DNA from: Gemmatimonadetes bacterium T265
GTDB lineage: Bacteria > Gemmatimonadota > Gemmatimonadetes > Gemmatimonadales > Gemmatimonadaceae
Direction of reading: 5' to 3'
Assembly (NCBI GenBank): GCA_019973575.1
Contig: BPUI01000001.1
Coordinates: 1,624,342-1,688,341 of the forward strand
Length of the DNA stretch: 64,000 nucleotides
Part shown: in pieces, positions 36,388 to 45,761 of the stretch
How positions within the stretch are numbered: the stretch's first letter is position 1
How the letters are laid out: the number at the start of each line of letters is the position of its first letter
Translations under genes and position numbers: made by a program
Notes under the pieces: generated by a model
Database searches by the model: none
The model's input: the letters and a program-made list of their open reading frames with translations, nothing else
Told to the model about the DNA's origin: nothing

Positions 36388-37844
36388 ACGGGTTCACGCT
36401 GCTCGCACCCTGGGGGCTCGCGCTTGGCGCGGCGGTCGCGGGGGTACTCGTGCTGCTGCACGCGATCACGGTCGGACGGCCGCGGCCGGCGTGGCTCCCG
36501 ACGGCGCGCTTCGCGCCGGACCGGGCGCCGCGCGCGGCGCGGCGGATCGCGCGGTCCACGGACCGGGGGTTGCTCGCGCTCCGGGTCGCGGCGGTGCTGC
36601 TCGCGGGGCTCGCGCTCGCGCGGCCGGTGCGGGAGCCGGTGCGACGGCGCGTCGCGCGACTGGTGCTCGCGGACGTGTCGGACGGCGCGACCGGCGCGGC
36701 GGTGCGCGACAGCGTGCGGGCGCTCGTCGGGGCGGGGGACGCGCTCGTCGCGTTCGCGGCAGTGCCGCGGCCGGTGCTGCTCCTCCCCATCAACGCGCCG
36801 GCGGCCGATGCTGGCGCGCGCCGTGCCGCGCTCGATTCGGCGCTCGCGGCTGCGGGGCAGGACGCGGATGCGCCGGCGTCGCTCTCCGCGGCACTCGTCG
36901 CGGCGCGGCGGGCGGCGTTGGCGCTGGCGGCCGGTGCGGACTCGCTCGAATTGGTCGTCGTCTCGCCGTTCGGGCGCGAGGTGGTCGACGCGGGCACGCG
37001 TGGGATAAGAGCTACCTGGGCGGGACGAGCGCGGATCGTCCGGGTTGCCGCGGCGGTGCCGATGCCGCGGGCGGCGCCCGACCGGCGCCTGGTGGTCGCC
37101 CTGCGCGAGGGACCCGCGGACGATGCGCTCGGGGCCGCCCTCGGGCGTGCGGGTATCGCGCGGGACGACGCGGCGCCGGTTCGCCTCGTACGCTCGGCCG
37201 CCGTGGTGGCGGACCGGGACTGGGCGGCCGCTCTCCCCGGTCGCGTGCTTGTAATCTGGCCTGCGGGTGGCGCCCAGGTGCATGTTGGAAGCGCTGGACC
37301 TGTTGCAGAGGGATTCCTCGTCAGCGGGCGTGCCGTGGTCGGGGCGTACGGGCGTTTGCCGCTCGACGCGGCGGGCGACCAGAGACGTGCGTCGCGCACG
37401 GTCGCGCGCTGGGCCGACGGGACGCCGGCCGCGGTCGAGCAGCGCACGGGCAATGACGGTTGCGTGCGGACGGTCGGCGTGCGCGTACCGCAGACCGGCG
37501 ACGCCGCGCTCCGCCCAGGCTTCGTCGCGGTCCTGCCCGCGCTGCTCGGCGCGTGCGGCACGACGCGCGACCGCGCGCCGCTCACCGCCGCCGACCTCGC
37601 CTCGCTGGCCGGTACGGGACCGCTCCTCGCCGCAGCGCCGCTCCGCGCCCCCCATGCGGCCCACGCGCCCGACCCGCTCGGCGCCGCGCTGCTGGCTGTG
37701 TCGGCGGCGCTGCTCTTGTTGGAGCTGCCACTTCGTCGGTTCTGGCGCCGGACGGATGATGCGGGCGAGCGCGATGTGACGAACGCGGCCACGGATTCGG
37801 TCGCGGTCGGCACCCCGGCGCCCGCACGCGCCGAGGCCGCATGA
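36384..37844 (+). CDS. BatA-like double-transmembrane protein
   Basis: A 486-residue protein with a GTG start in a GTGA overlap with DUF58. The N-terminus matches the N-terminal double-transmembrane domain of BatA-type aerotolerance proteins: first helix APWGLALGAAVAGVLVLLHA, then RPRPAWLPTARFAPDRAPR, second helix LLALRVAAVLLAGLALARP. The middle part is a degraded von Willebrand-like region (RLVLADVSDGATGAAVRDS) in which the metal-binding DxSxS is not intact. A C-terminal helix LGAALLAVSAALLLLELPL follows. It belongs to the MoxR/DUF58 complex and overlaps the next gene by 4 bp. Confidence 0.85.
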   Translation: MNGFTLLAPWGLALGAAVAGVLVLLHAITVGRPRPAWLPTARFAPDRAPRAARRIARSTDRGLLALRVAAVLLAGLALARPVREPVRRRVARLVLADVSDGATGAAVRDSVRALVGAGDALVAFAAVPRPVLLLPINAPAADAGARRAALDSALAAAGQDADAPASLSAALVAARRAALALAAGADSLELVVVSPFGREVVDAGTRGIRATWAGRARIVRVAAAVPMPRAAPDRRLVVALREGPADDALGAALGRAGIARDDAAPVRLVRSAAVVADRDWAAALPGRVLVIWPAGGAQVHVGSAGPVAEGFLVSGRAVVGAYGRLPLDAAGDQRRASRTVARWADGTPAAVEQRTGNDGCVRTVGVRVPQTGDAALRPGFVAVLPALLGACGTTRDRAPLTAADLASLAGTGPLLAAAPLRAPHAAHAPDPLGAALLAVSAALLLLELPLRRFWRRTDDAGERDVTNAATDSVAVGTPAPARAEAA

Positions 37845-40138
37845 CGACGGGAACGCCAGCGCGCTCCGCGCCGCCCGCGGCTGACGGCAGCGCGCCCACG
37901 GGCGATCGCGGTGAATCGGATCGGGCGCGGGCTGCCGTGGCGGAGCGGCTCCGCGGCACGCGCCGCCGCTTGCGCGCGGTCGTGCTCGCCCGGGCGGTGT
38001 TGTGGGTCGCCGCGGCGCTGACCCTGTGCGCCCTCGCCGGGGCACTCGCGCAGCGCGTGGGGTGGCTTCCGCCGCGCGGGCTGGTCATCGCGGCGGCGGG
38101 CGCGATCGTCGCCGCGGGCATCGCAGCCGTCGCTCGGCCGTGGCGCGCGTGGACGCTCGCGGCGGTCGCGCTCTGGATCGAGGCACGCGTGCCCGCCCTG
38201 CGCTATGCCCTCGTCACCCTCGCCGACGCGGGGCCGACGGCGGCCGTGCTGCCCGCCCCCGTGGCGCGTCTGCTCGCCGACCGCGTGCGGGCGGTCCGGT
38301 GGGACGACGTACTGCGCGACGCCGCCCGGCGCGCGCTCGTCCGACCCGCCGCGGTACTCGTGGCTGCCGCCGGACTGCTCGTCGCCGCCCACCGCGCGCC
38401 CGGGATCGGCGGCCGCGAGCGTGGCGCGCCGGTTTCCGTGGGCAACGCACCCGCCGGCACCGCCGCACCCGGGCCGGCCGCGGACCCGCTCGCCCACGTC
38501 CGCGCGACCGTGACGCCGCCCGCGTACGCGCGCCAGCCCGCGCGCACGCTCGACGACCCGCCCGCGATCACCGCCCTCGTTGGCAGCTCACTCGTGATCG
38601 ACGGCGCGGGAGACGCCGCGCGCGTGCGGGCCTCGATCATCGCGGCGCCCGGCGGCCCTGTGGCGAACGGCTCCGCTTCCACGCCGCTGACGGCCGCGCC
38701 GACCGCGGTCCCGCTCGCGGTGCGCGCTGCGGGCGGACGCTGGCGTGTCGCGCTCGCAATGCCGGGCGCGCCCACGGCGCTCCGCCTCGCCGGCCCCGTG
38801 CGCGACCGGGTCGTCGTGCTCGACCCGCGCCCCGATCTGCCGCCGCGCGTCGCGCTCCTCGCGCCGACGCGGGACACGGTCGTGCGCGCCGCGCAGGGCG
38901 TCGTCGCCCTCCGCGCCCGCGCCGCCGACGACCTCGGCCTCGTGGACGGCGCGTTCGAGTACGTCGTCAGCTCGGGCGAGGGAGAGAACTTCACCTTCCG
39001 CACCGGCCGTGTCGGCGCCGCGCACTTCGGCGGCACGGCATCGGGCGCACTCGGCGCGTCGCTCGACCTCGCCACGCTCGCCCTCAAGCCGGGCGACCTC
39101 GTGCACGTGCGCGCCCTCGCCCGCGACGCGCGCCCGGGCGCCGCACCGGGTTCGTCCGAGACGCGCGCCATCCGCGTCGCGCGGGCGGGCGAGTACGACT
39201 CGATCGCCGTCGAGGGCGCGCCGCCCCCCGAGGCCGACACGAGCGCACTCGGCCAGCGCATGCTCCTCCAGCTCACCGAGGCGCTCGTCGCGCGCGCGGA
39301 CGCGCGGCGTGCGCCCCTCCCCCGCCCGGAGGTCGTCGCCGAGTCGCGCCGGATCGGTGGCGATCAGGCGCGGTTGCGCCGGCGCGTGGGCGACGCGGTG
39401 TTCAGCCGACTCGGCGGTCACGCGAGCGGCGAGGAGTCCCAGGGGAGCGACGACGCCTCCGAGCGGCGTGGCCGGCTCACGCCACAGGAGTTGTTGGCCG
39501 AGGCGAACCGGGCGACGGGCGCGGGGGCGGGCGGGGCGTTGGAGGGGGACGAGGCCGAGGCGCCGGTGACGGCCGTCAACAAGCCGCTGTTGGAGGCGTA
39601 CAACGCGATGTGGGACGCAGGGCGCGCGCTCGAAGTCGGCGAGCCGCGGGGCGCGCTCGCCCCGATGCGCCGCGCGATCGTCGCGCTCGAACGCGCGCGG
39701 CAGGCGGAGCGGATCTACCTGCGCGGCCGCCCGCCGGTGGTGGTCGTCGATCTCGCCAAGGTGCGCGGGGCCGGGCACGTGCGCGGCGACACGCTGCACC
39801 CCGCCCCGCGCGACCTCGGATCGGGCGCGCTCTACGCCCCGATCGACCCCGCCGCGCGGGCGCGCGCCGCCGCGCTCGACCGCGCGCTCGCCGCCCTCGC
39901 CGGCGGTCCGGCCGCGCGCGCGGGCGCGGCCGACTCGCTCGCCCTGCTCCGCGTCGCCGCGTTAGGCACCGCCCCCGCCCTCGCCGCCGCGCTCGGCGAC
40001 GCGCTCGCCGCCCTCGCGCGCGGCGGCGACGCGACCGCCCCGCTCGCCCGCGCGCGCCGCGCCGCGCTCGGCCCCGCCGCGCCCGCGGGCCCCGGCGCGG
40101 GCGCGTGGGCGGGCGGCTGGCAGGACCTGCGGCCGTGA
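37841..40138 (+). CDS. DUF4175-like large membrane protein
   Basis: A 765-residue protein. Two hydrophobic helices lie at about residues 48-100 (VLWVAAALTLCALAGALAQR, LVIAAAGAIVAAGIAAVARP) and a third near 170-185. A long periplasmic or extracellular alanine-rich region follows, with AVNKPLLEAYNAMWDAGRALE near residue 580. Proteins of this layout, DUF4175-like, are found in the MoxR/DUF58/DUF4159 clusters of Gemmatimonadota and Bacteroidota. Overlaps of 4 bp on both sides show translational coupling. No enzyme motif is seen. Confidence 0.7.
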   Translation: MTTGTPARSAPPAADGSAPTGDRGESDRARAAVAERLRGTRRRLRAVVLARAVLWVAAALTLCALAGALAQRVGWLPPRGLVIAAAGAIVAAGIAAVARPWRAWTLAAVALWIEARVPALRYALVTLADAGPTAAVLPAPVARLLADRVRAVRWDDVLRDAARRALVRPAAVLVAAAGLLVAAHRAPGIGGRERGAPVSVGNAPAGTAAPGPAADPLAHVRATVTPPAYARQPARTLDDPPAITALVGSSLVIDGAGDAARVRASIIAAPGGPVANGSASTPLTAAPTAVPLAVRAAGGRWRVALAMPGAPTALRLAGPVRDRVVVLDPRPDLPPRVALLAPTRDTVVRAAQGVVALRARAADDLGLVDGAFEYVVSSGEGENFTFRTGRVGAAHFGGTASGALGASLDLATLALKPGDLVHVRALARDARPGAAPGSSETRAIRVARAGEYDSIAVEGAPPPEADTSALGQRMLLQLTEALVARADARRAPLPRPEVVAESRRIGGDQARLRRRVGDAVFSRLGGHASGEESQGSDDASERRGRLTPQELLAEANRATGAGAGGALEGDEAEAPVTAVNKPLLEAYNAMWDAGRALEVGEPRGALAPMRRAIVALERARQAERIYLRGRPPVVVVDLAKVRGAGHVRGDTLHPAPRDLGSGALYAPIDPAARARAAALDRALAALAGGPAARAGAADSLALLRVAALGTAPALAAALGDALAALARGGDATAPLARARRAALGPAAPAGPGAGAWAGGWQDLRP

Positions 40139-40779
40139 CGCGCCCCGCGCCGCCGGCGGGCGGGCCCCCCGCCGACTTCGTCTTCGCGACGGTGCAGTAC
40201 GAGAGCGGCGACTGGGACGCCGCGCCGCTCGTCCCCGCCAACCTCATCGACACGCTCGCCCGCTACACCACGCTCCGCGTCGCGCCGAGCGGCGTCGTCG
40301 TCCCGCTCGCCTCGGCGGCGCTCTTCCGGTACCCGTTCGCGTACCTCACGGGGCACCTGCCCGTGCGCTTCTCCGAGGCCGAGCGGCGGACGCTCCGGGC
40401 GTGGGTCGACCGCGGCGGCTTTCTATTCGCCGACGACCACAACCACGACGTCGACGGCGTCTTCCACAAGTCGTGCACCGAGGAGATGGAGCGCACGTTA
40501 GGCCCGGTGGTCGACCTGCCCAACGACCACGCGCTCTACCGCGCCTTCTTCCGGTTCCCCGACGGCCCGCCGACGACCAGCCACGAGCTGAACGGGTGGG
40601 GGGACAACCTCGTGCACAAGCAGCTGCGGGCGGTGATGCGCGGCGGGCGCGTCGCGGTCCTCTACAGCAACAAGGACTACAGCTCGGAGTGGGGCTACCA
40701 CCCCGACAACAAGCGGTTCCAGAGCGTGGACAACACGCGGTTCTTCGTGAACATCGCGACCTATGCGCTCACGCGGTAG
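40135..40779 (+). CDS. DUF4159-domain protein
   Basis: A 214-residue protein starting with GTG in a GTGA overlap. It shows the DUF4159 features FATVQYESGDWDAAPLVPANL, the LRAWVDRGGFLFADDHNHDV block, FRFPDGPPTTSHELNGWGD and NKDYSSEWGYHPDNKRFQSV. DUF4159 is a glutamine-amidotransferase-like (ThuA-type) fold without known activity. No signal peptide is present, whereas many homologues are exported. It is the last gene of the tightly overlapping DUF58-to-DUF4159 block. Confidence 0.9.
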   Translation: MTRPAPPAGGPPADFVFATVQYESGDWDAAPLVPANLIDTLARYTTLRVAPSGVVVPLASAALFRYPFAYLTGHLPVRFSEAERRTLRAWVDRGGFLFADDHNHDVDGVFHKSCTEEMERTLGPVVDLPNDHALYRAFFRFPDGPPTTSHELNGWGDNLVHKQLRAVMRGGRVAVLYSNKDYSSEWGYHPDNKRFQSVDNTRFFVNIATYALTR

Positions 40780-40819
40780 GGCGGGGGGTCGACGCGGACG
40801 GGTGCCGGTCGTTCGGAGC

Positions 40820-40948
40820 TGTCATCCCGAGCGCGGCGGAGGGTCTTGCGTCCTCGCTGCGAGGCCGTCCGGGGCGGGACGGCGTCCGCCTAACGGCTCG
40901 ACGCTCCCGGGTAGGCGGCCGAGGTCCTTCGCTGCGCTCGGGATGACA
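40820..40948. repeat. REP-like palindrome, copy 3
   Basis: Imperfect arms starting TGTCATCCCGAGCGCGGCGG (40820-40847) and ending CGCTGCGCTCGGGATGACA (40921-40948) enclose a spacer that holds an exact GCCTAACG at 40888-40895. It lies between the DUF4159 gene and the last gene of the cluster. Confidence 0.85.
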
Positions 40949-41025
40949 CGCCTCATGGTGACACGCCTCGGGGCGACGCGCCGCCCGGTCCCGTTCCGCA
41001 CGACGCCCGTCCTTCACGCAGTCCG

Positions 41026-42339
41026 GTGGTGAAGAACTCCCTCCGCCCCGCGGCCGAGCACGCGCTCCGCGTCCTCGCCGTCGCGGCCCTCGCGCTCGCC
41101 GCGTGGGAGCGCCTGCATCCCGCGCCCGCGGCTTCGCCGACATTCGAGCGCGCCGACGCCCGCACGCTCCCGGCTGCCCTCGCGCGCTGGACGGCCGAGC
41201 CCGTGCCCGCGGTCCACGCCGCGCTCGACACCCTGCCCGATGCACCGACACGCGCGTGGCTCGCCGCCCTCGCCGCGGCCAGCACGCGCGTGACCTGGGG
41301 CGCCGCGCACGCCCCCGCGCTCGCCGCGTCCGCCGAGTTCGTCGCCGACCCCGCTGGCGGTGTGCGCGTCGACGCGACGGCGCCGGACGGGACGACGCTC
41401 GCCGCCGCCGACGCGCTCGGACCCCTCGACAGCGCACGTGCGGCCGCGGGCGGCGCGACGTTCCGCCTAGCCGACGAGGGCCCGGGGTTCGCCGTGCGCA
41501 CCGCCGGCACCGTAGCCCGCATCGCCGCACCGCGCCCGCCCGCCCGGCTCGGCGCCGCCGTCGTGCTCGCGCGGGCCGGGTGGGAAGGGAAGTTCACGGC
41601 CGCCGCCCTCGAAGAGCGTGGGTGGACCGTGCGCACCCGCTTCGCGATGAGCCCGGACGTGACCGTCGAAGGCGATCCCGCCCCGCGCCTCGACACGAGC
41701 GCCGTCGCGGTCGTCGTCGCGCTGGATTCGAGCGCGGCAGCGCTCGCCCCGTCGATCGCCCGCTACGTCCGCAGCGGCGGCGGCCTCGTGCTCGCGGGCG
41801 AGAGCGCCCTCGCTTCAGGGCTCGCCGCCCTCGCCGCTGCCGTCCCCGCGCTCGCGCCGGTCGATGACAGCGCGGGCACCGTCCGCCCGCTTGACCGCCT
41901 GCGCTCGGACGCCGTTCCCCTCGCCTGGCGCGTGATTGCCGACCGGCGTACCCTCGTCGCGGCCGCGCGCCGCGTCGGCGCGGGGCGCGTTGTTCAGATT
42001 GGCGATGAGGCCACGTGGCACCACCGCCTCCGCGCCGACGCCGCCGCGCCCGCCGCCCACCGCGCGTGGTGGGCTCAGGTGCTCGCGGCCGCCGCGTACG
42101 CCGGCGCCCCGCGCCCGGACACGGCGCCACCCGCTTCGTTTCTCACGCCCCCACCGACCGACCCCGCCCCGCTCGCCGCCACCGTCGCGACCCTGGGTCG
42201 GCCGTCCTCTGCCCCTCCGTCAAACGGACGCCCTACGCTCCCCACGCACCGTCGAATCCCCGACACCGTCCTGATCGCGACCGCCCTCCTCGCCCTCGCC
42301 GCCGAGGTCGCCAGCCGCCGCCTGCGCGCCCGCGCGTAG
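41026..42339 (+). CDS. Membrane-anchored hypothetical protein of MoxR cluster
   Basis: A 437-residue protein with a GTG start (41029 is an alternative). A hydrophobic segment near the N-terminus (ALRVLAVAALALAAWERL) and one near the C-terminus (DTVLIATALLALAAEVASRR) bracket an exported part that includes YVRSGGGLVLAGESALASGL, a glutamine-amidotransferase-like or BatA-C-like pattern. Position and topology fit the large membrane proteins that close MoxR/DUF58 clusters. Function unknown. Confidence 0.7.
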   Translation: MVKNSLRPAAEHALRVLAVAALALAAWERLHPAPAASPTFERADARTLPAALARWTAEPVPAVHAALDTLPDAPTRAWLAALAAASTRVTWGAAHAPALAASAEFVADPAGGVRVDATAPDGTTLAAADALGPLDSARAAAGGATFRLADEGPGFAVRTAGTVARIAAPRPPARLGAAVVLARAGWEGKFTAAALEERGWTVRTRFAMSPDVTVEGDPAPRLDTSAVAVVVALDSSAAALAPSIARYVRSGGGLVLAGESALASGLAALAAAVPALAPVDDSAGTVRPLDRLRSDAVPLAWRVIADRRTLVAAARRVGAGRVVQIGDEATWHHRLRADAAAPAAHRAWWAQVLAAAAYAGAPRPDTAPPASFLTPPPTDPAPLAATVATLGRPSSAPPSNGRPTLPTHRRIPDTVLIATALLALAAEVASRRLRARA

Positions 42340-42369
42340 GGCAAACAGCGCGTGCGCTCGGCGGAGGTG

Positions 42370-42425
42370 GACCCCCGCTTTCGCGGGGATGACGAGCGTG
42401 TCGGGCTGTTACCTCCGCGGAGGTA
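42370..42425. repeat. Two short palindromes after MoxR cluster
   Basis: CCCCGC-TTTC-GCGGGG followed by ATGACGAGC at about 42372-42398 resembles the widespread GTCATCCCCGCGAAAGCGGGGGT repeat. Immediately after is a perfect 16-bp palindrome TACCTCCGCGGAGGTA (42410-42425). Either may end the preceding transcript. The 332-bp region 42340-42671 holds no gene I can support; besides these it holds the MITE-like element. Confidence 0.7.
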
Positions 42426-42450
42426 GGTGTCTAAATCGCTATCACCTTTG

Positions 42451-42573
42451 GCGCACGGCGGGGGCGGGGCCGAAGCGCGCGTCGGCGTCGCGGCCCACAC
42501 CGGACCTGCCCTCGCGACGGCGCATGGGCCGTGCGTCGTTGAGCACGCGGAGCGCCCCGCCCCCGCCGTGCGC
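42451..42573. mobile_element. MITE-like element with perfect 20-bp inverted ends
   Basis: GCGCACGGCG-GGGGCGGGGC at 42451-42470 is repeated as its exact complement at 42554-42573. The 83-bp interior contains a second, shorter dyad (CGGCCCA ... TGGGCCG). There is no open frame of note and no obvious target duplication. Size and structure suit a non-autonomous miniature inverted-repeat element or a large REP. It sits 99 bp in front of the second tldD gene and may carry or disturb its promoter. Confidence 0.6.
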
Positions 42574-42671
42574 GGCGCGACCCCGGCCCGCCATCCCCCG
42601 CCACGCCGCGCGTCGCCCGAAACGCCACTCCGCCCCGCCCCGTACACCGATCGCACCCACTCCCTTCGCCC

Positions 42672-44312
42672 ATGACCTCCAGACGCGACTTTCTGCGCCA
42701 GAGCGGCCTCGCCCTCGGCGCCCTGGCCACCGCCGGGGGCGCCCTCGGCGCCGTCCCGCGCCTCCTCTCCGCGACACCGGCTCCGGCCGGCCGCGCCCTC
42801 GACACCTTCGCCGACCCCGCGGCGACGAAGGCCCTCATGGCCGCCGCGCTCAACGCCGCCAAGGCCGCGGGCGCGAGCTACGCCGACGTCCGCGTCAGCC
42901 GCCAGCGCCAGAACTTCGTCTTCACCCGCGAGCAGCAGATCCAGAACGTCGTCGACACCGACACGTTAGGCATCGGCGTGCGCGCGCTCGTCGACGGCAC
43001 GTGGGGCTTCGCCGCCACGCGCGCCCTGACCGCCGACGGCGCCGCGTCCGCGGCCCGCGAGGCCGTCGCGATCGCCAGGGCGAGCCGCCTCGCGCGCGAC
43101 CGGGCCGTCGAGTGGCTCCCGTCGCCGGTCTACGCCGACGTAACGTGGAAGAACGCCGCCGAAAAGGACCCGTGGGACGTGCCCGTCGAGCAGAAGGCCG
43201 ACCTGCTGCTCCGCGCCAACAAGGAGGCGCTCAAGGCGAAGAACGTGAAATTCGTCTTCTCCGGCCTGTTCTTCGTCAAGGACGAGCGCAACTACGCCAA
43301 CACCGACGGCTCGGTCATCCGGCAGGACGTGATCCGCTCGTGGCCGCTCATGCAGATCACCGCGGTCAACACGGCGTTCACCGACTTCCAGACGCGCGGC
43401 AACGTCGTGCCGCCGGCCGGGCGCGGGTGGGAGTACGTCGAGGCGAGCGACCTCGCCGGCCACGCGGCGCAGTGGGGCGAGGACGCGGCCGCCAAGCTCA
43501 CCGCCAAGCCCGTCGACGTCGGCCGCTACGACCTCGTGCTCGACCCGAGCAACGTGTGGCTCACCATCCACGAGTCGATCGGGCACCCCACGGAGCTCGA
43601 CCGCGCGATGGGCTACGAGGCCAACTTCGCCGGCACGAGCTTCGTCTCGCCGCCCGACAAGATGCTCGGCCAACTCAAGTATGGGCGGCCGCTGATGAAC
43701 ATCCAGGGCGACCGCGCGCAGCCGGGCGGCCTGTCGACGATCGGCTACGACGACGACGGCGTGAAGCCCGACACGTTCCTCATCATCAAGAACGGCGTCA
43801 TGAACGACTACCAGACCACGCGCGAGCAGGCGCCGTGGCTGCGCTGGTGGTACGCCAAGGAGGGGCGCCCGGTCGCGAGCCACGGCTGCTCCTACGCGCA
43901 GGGGTGGAGCGACGTGCAGTTCCAGCGCATGCCCAACGTCTCGCTGCTCCCGGGGGAGCAGGACCTCACGCGCGACGACCTCGTCGCGGCCACCGACCGC
44001 GGCATCCTCATCGTCGGCGACGGCTCCTTCAGCATCGACCAGCAGCGCTACAACGCGCAGTTCGGCGGCCAGACCTTCTACGAGATCAAGGGCGGCAAGG
44101 TCGCCGGCATGCTCAAGGACGTCGCCTACCAGATCCGCACCCCCGACTTCTGGAACAGCATGGACATGATCGGCGGCCGGCGCTCCTACCAGCTCGGCGG
44201 GAGCTTCTTCGACGGCAAGGGCCAGCCCGAGCAGTCGAACGCGGTGAGCCACGGCGCGCCCGCGGCGCGCTTCCGCAACGTCAACGTCATCAACACCGGG
44301 AGGAAGGCCTGA
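42672..44312 (+). CDS. TldD-type metalloprotease with Tat signal, locus 2
   Basis: A 546-residue zinc protease subunit starting MTSRRDFLRQSGLALGAL, a clear twin-arginine signal. The zinc motif HESIGHPTELDRAMGYEAN lies near residue 300. SRQRQNFVFTREQQIQNVVD at the N-terminal domain and DRGILIVGDGSFSIDQQRYN near the C-terminus are family blocks. Compared with the locus-1 copy (25845-27509) it lacks the Cys in the final SHGxPARFRN block but has one in ASHGCSYAQGW. The stop overlaps the next start (TGATG). Confidence 0.92.
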   Translation: MTSRRDFLRQSGLALGALATAGGALGAVPRLLSATPAPAGRALDTFADPAATKALMAAALNAAKAAGASYADVRVSRQRQNFVFTREQQIQNVVDTDTLGIGVRALVDGTWGFAATRALTADGAASAAREAVAIARASRLARDRAVEWLPSPVYADVTWKNAAEKDPWDVPVEQKADLLLRANKEALKAKNVKFVFSGLFFVKDERNYANTDGSVIRQDVIRSWPLMQITAVNTAFTDFQTRGNVVPPAGRGWEYVEASDLAGHAAQWGEDAAAKLTAKPVDVGRYDLVLDPSNVWLTIHESIGHPTELDRAMGYEANFAGTSFVSPPDKMLGQLKYGRPLMNIQGDRAQPGGLSTIGYDDDGVKPDTFLIIKNGVMNDYQTTREQAPWLRWWYAKEGRPVASHGCSYAQGWSDVQFQRMPNVSLLPGEQDLTRDDLVAATDRGILIVGDGSFSIDQQRYNAQFGGQTFYEIKGGKVAGMLKDVAYQIRTPDFWNSMDMIGGRRSYQLGGSFFDGKGQPEQSNAVSHGAPAARFRNVNVINTGRKA

Positions 44313-45676
44313 TGCCCGCGCGAACGGCGGACCCGCAGCACGCGATCCTCTCGCGCGAGGAGGCGCAGGCGGTCGTCGCCAAGGCCGTCGCGCTGAGCAA
44401 GGCCGACGGGGTCGAGGTGCAGCTCGACTCGAACTACACCGGCAACGTCCGCTTCGCGGCCAACCAGATGTCGACCTCGGGCGCGAACACCAACGCGCAG
44501 CTCGCCGTGCAGTCGAGCTTCGGCCCGAAGCACGCCGTCGTGACGACCAACGACCTCTCCGATGATTCGATCCGCCGAGCGGTCGAGCAGAGCGAGCGCG
44601 TCGCGCGCCTCGCCCCCGACGACCCGGAGGCGATGCCCGCGCTCGGCCCGCAGCAGTACGCGCCGGTGGACGCGTACTTCGAGAGCACCGCCGCGCTCAC
44701 CCCCGAGGACCGCGCGCGCGCGGCGCTCGCGGCGTTGAAGCTGACGCGCGCCGCGGGCGACCTCGCCGCCGCGGGCTACCTCCAGGCCGGGATGAGCGCG
44801 TCGGCGCTCGGCAACAAGGCCGGCCTCTTCGCCTACCACCGGCGCACGTCGAGCAACTACACGCTCACCGTGCGCAGCGCCGACGGCACGGGCTCCGGCT
44901 GGGCCGCGGCCGACCACCCCGACTGGTCGCAGGTCGACGTCGCCGCGCTCGCCGAGCGGGCGACGACGAAGGCGCGCCTGTCGCGGAACCCCGTCGCGAT
45001 CGAGCCGGGCCGCTACACCGTGATCCTCGAGCCGCAGGCCGTGGGCGACCTCGTGCAGCTGATCGGCAACTACGCCGGCGCGCGCGAGGCCGACGAAGGG
45101 CGCTCGCCCTTTGTGAAGCAGGGCGGCGGGAACAAGATCGGGCAGAAGGTCGCCGACGAGCGGGTCACCCTCTTCTCCGACCCCGCCGACCCGCAGCTCC
45201 TCGCGCAGCCGTGGGACGGCGACGGGCTGCCGTTAGGCCGTCAGGTGTGGATCGAGAACGGCGTCCTGAAGCAGCTCTACTACTCGCGCTTCTGGGCCAA
45301 GAAGCAGGGCAGGACGGCCACCGGCGCGCCGAGCTCGCTCAAGATGGCCGGCGGCACGCAGGGCGTCGACGACCTGGTCAGGGGCACCGCGCGGGGCGTG
45401 CTCGTCACGCGCCTCTGGTACCTGCGCGAGGTCGACCCGCGCACGATCCTCTACACGGGCCTCACGCGCGACGGGACGTTCCTCGTCGAGAACGGCAAGA
45501 TCACGAAGGCGCTCCGCAACTTCCGCTTCAACGAGAGCCCCCTCTTCATGCTCAACAACCTCGAGGCGCTCGGCCGCGCCGAGCGGCTGGCGGGCACGGA
45601 GCAGGGGGGCGACGTGGTGATGCCGAGCATCAAGGTGCGCGACTTCGACTTCACGAGCCTCTCCGAGGCGGTGTAG
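44312..45676 (+). CDS. TldE/PmbA-type metalloprotease subunit, locus 2
   Basis: A 454-residue partner of the preceding TldD, starting at ATG 44312, whose A is the last base of the tldD TGA. No export signal and no HExxxH motif. Conserved blocks: GTGSGWAAADHPDWSQVDV, IEPGRYTVILEPQAVGDLV, ADEGRSPFVKQGGGNKIGQK, LPLGRQVWIENGVLKQLYYS and the final KVRDFDFTSLSEAV, which closely matches the end of its paralogue at 24472. The glycine run found in the paralogue is missing. Both paralogues carry a CGTTAGGC copy at the same LPLGR. Confidence 0.92.
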   Translation: MPARTADPQHAILSREEAQAVVAKAVALSKADGVEVQLDSNYTGNVRFAANQMSTSGANTNAQLAVQSSFGPKHAVVTTNDLSDDSIRRAVEQSERVARLAPDDPEAMPALGPQQYAPVDAYFESTAALTPEDRARAALAALKLTRAAGDLAAAGYLQAGMSASALGNKAGLFAYHRRTSSNYTLTVRSADGTGSGWAAADHPDWSQVDVAALAERATTKARLSRNPVAIEPGRYTVILEPQAVGDLVQLIGNYAGAREADEGRSPFVKQGGGNKIGQKVADERVTLFSDPADPQLLAQPWDGDGLPLGRQVWIENGVLKQLYYSRFWAKKQGRTATGAPSSLKMAGGTQGVDDLVRGTARGVLVTRLWYLREVDPRTILYTGLTRDGTFLVENGKITKALRNFRFNESPLFMLNNLEALGRAERLAGTEQGGDVVMPSIKVRDFDFTSLSEAV

Positions 45677-45694
45677 GCGCCGCCGCTCGCGGGG

Positions 45695-45737
45695 GCGTGC
45701 GGGGGCGGGGCGCGTCGTGCGCCCCGCCCCCGCACGC
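45695..45737 (+). terminator. Strong GC hairpin after tldE locus 2
   Basis: A perfect 19-bp stem, GCGTGCGGGGGCGGGGCGC with loop GTCGT and its complement, starts 19 bp after the stop codon. No T-run follows (GTTTGCGG). The G-rich arm resembles the ends of the MITE-like element in front of the operon. It probably protects or ends the tldD-tldE transcript. Confidence 0.55.
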
Positions 45738-45761
45738 GTTTGCGGAGGTGCGGAAGATCCG

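Noticed and set aside
42389-44311. 641-codon frame upstream of tldE locus 2
   Set aside because: It lies in another frame over the clear tldD gene and the MITE-like element; it has no domain.
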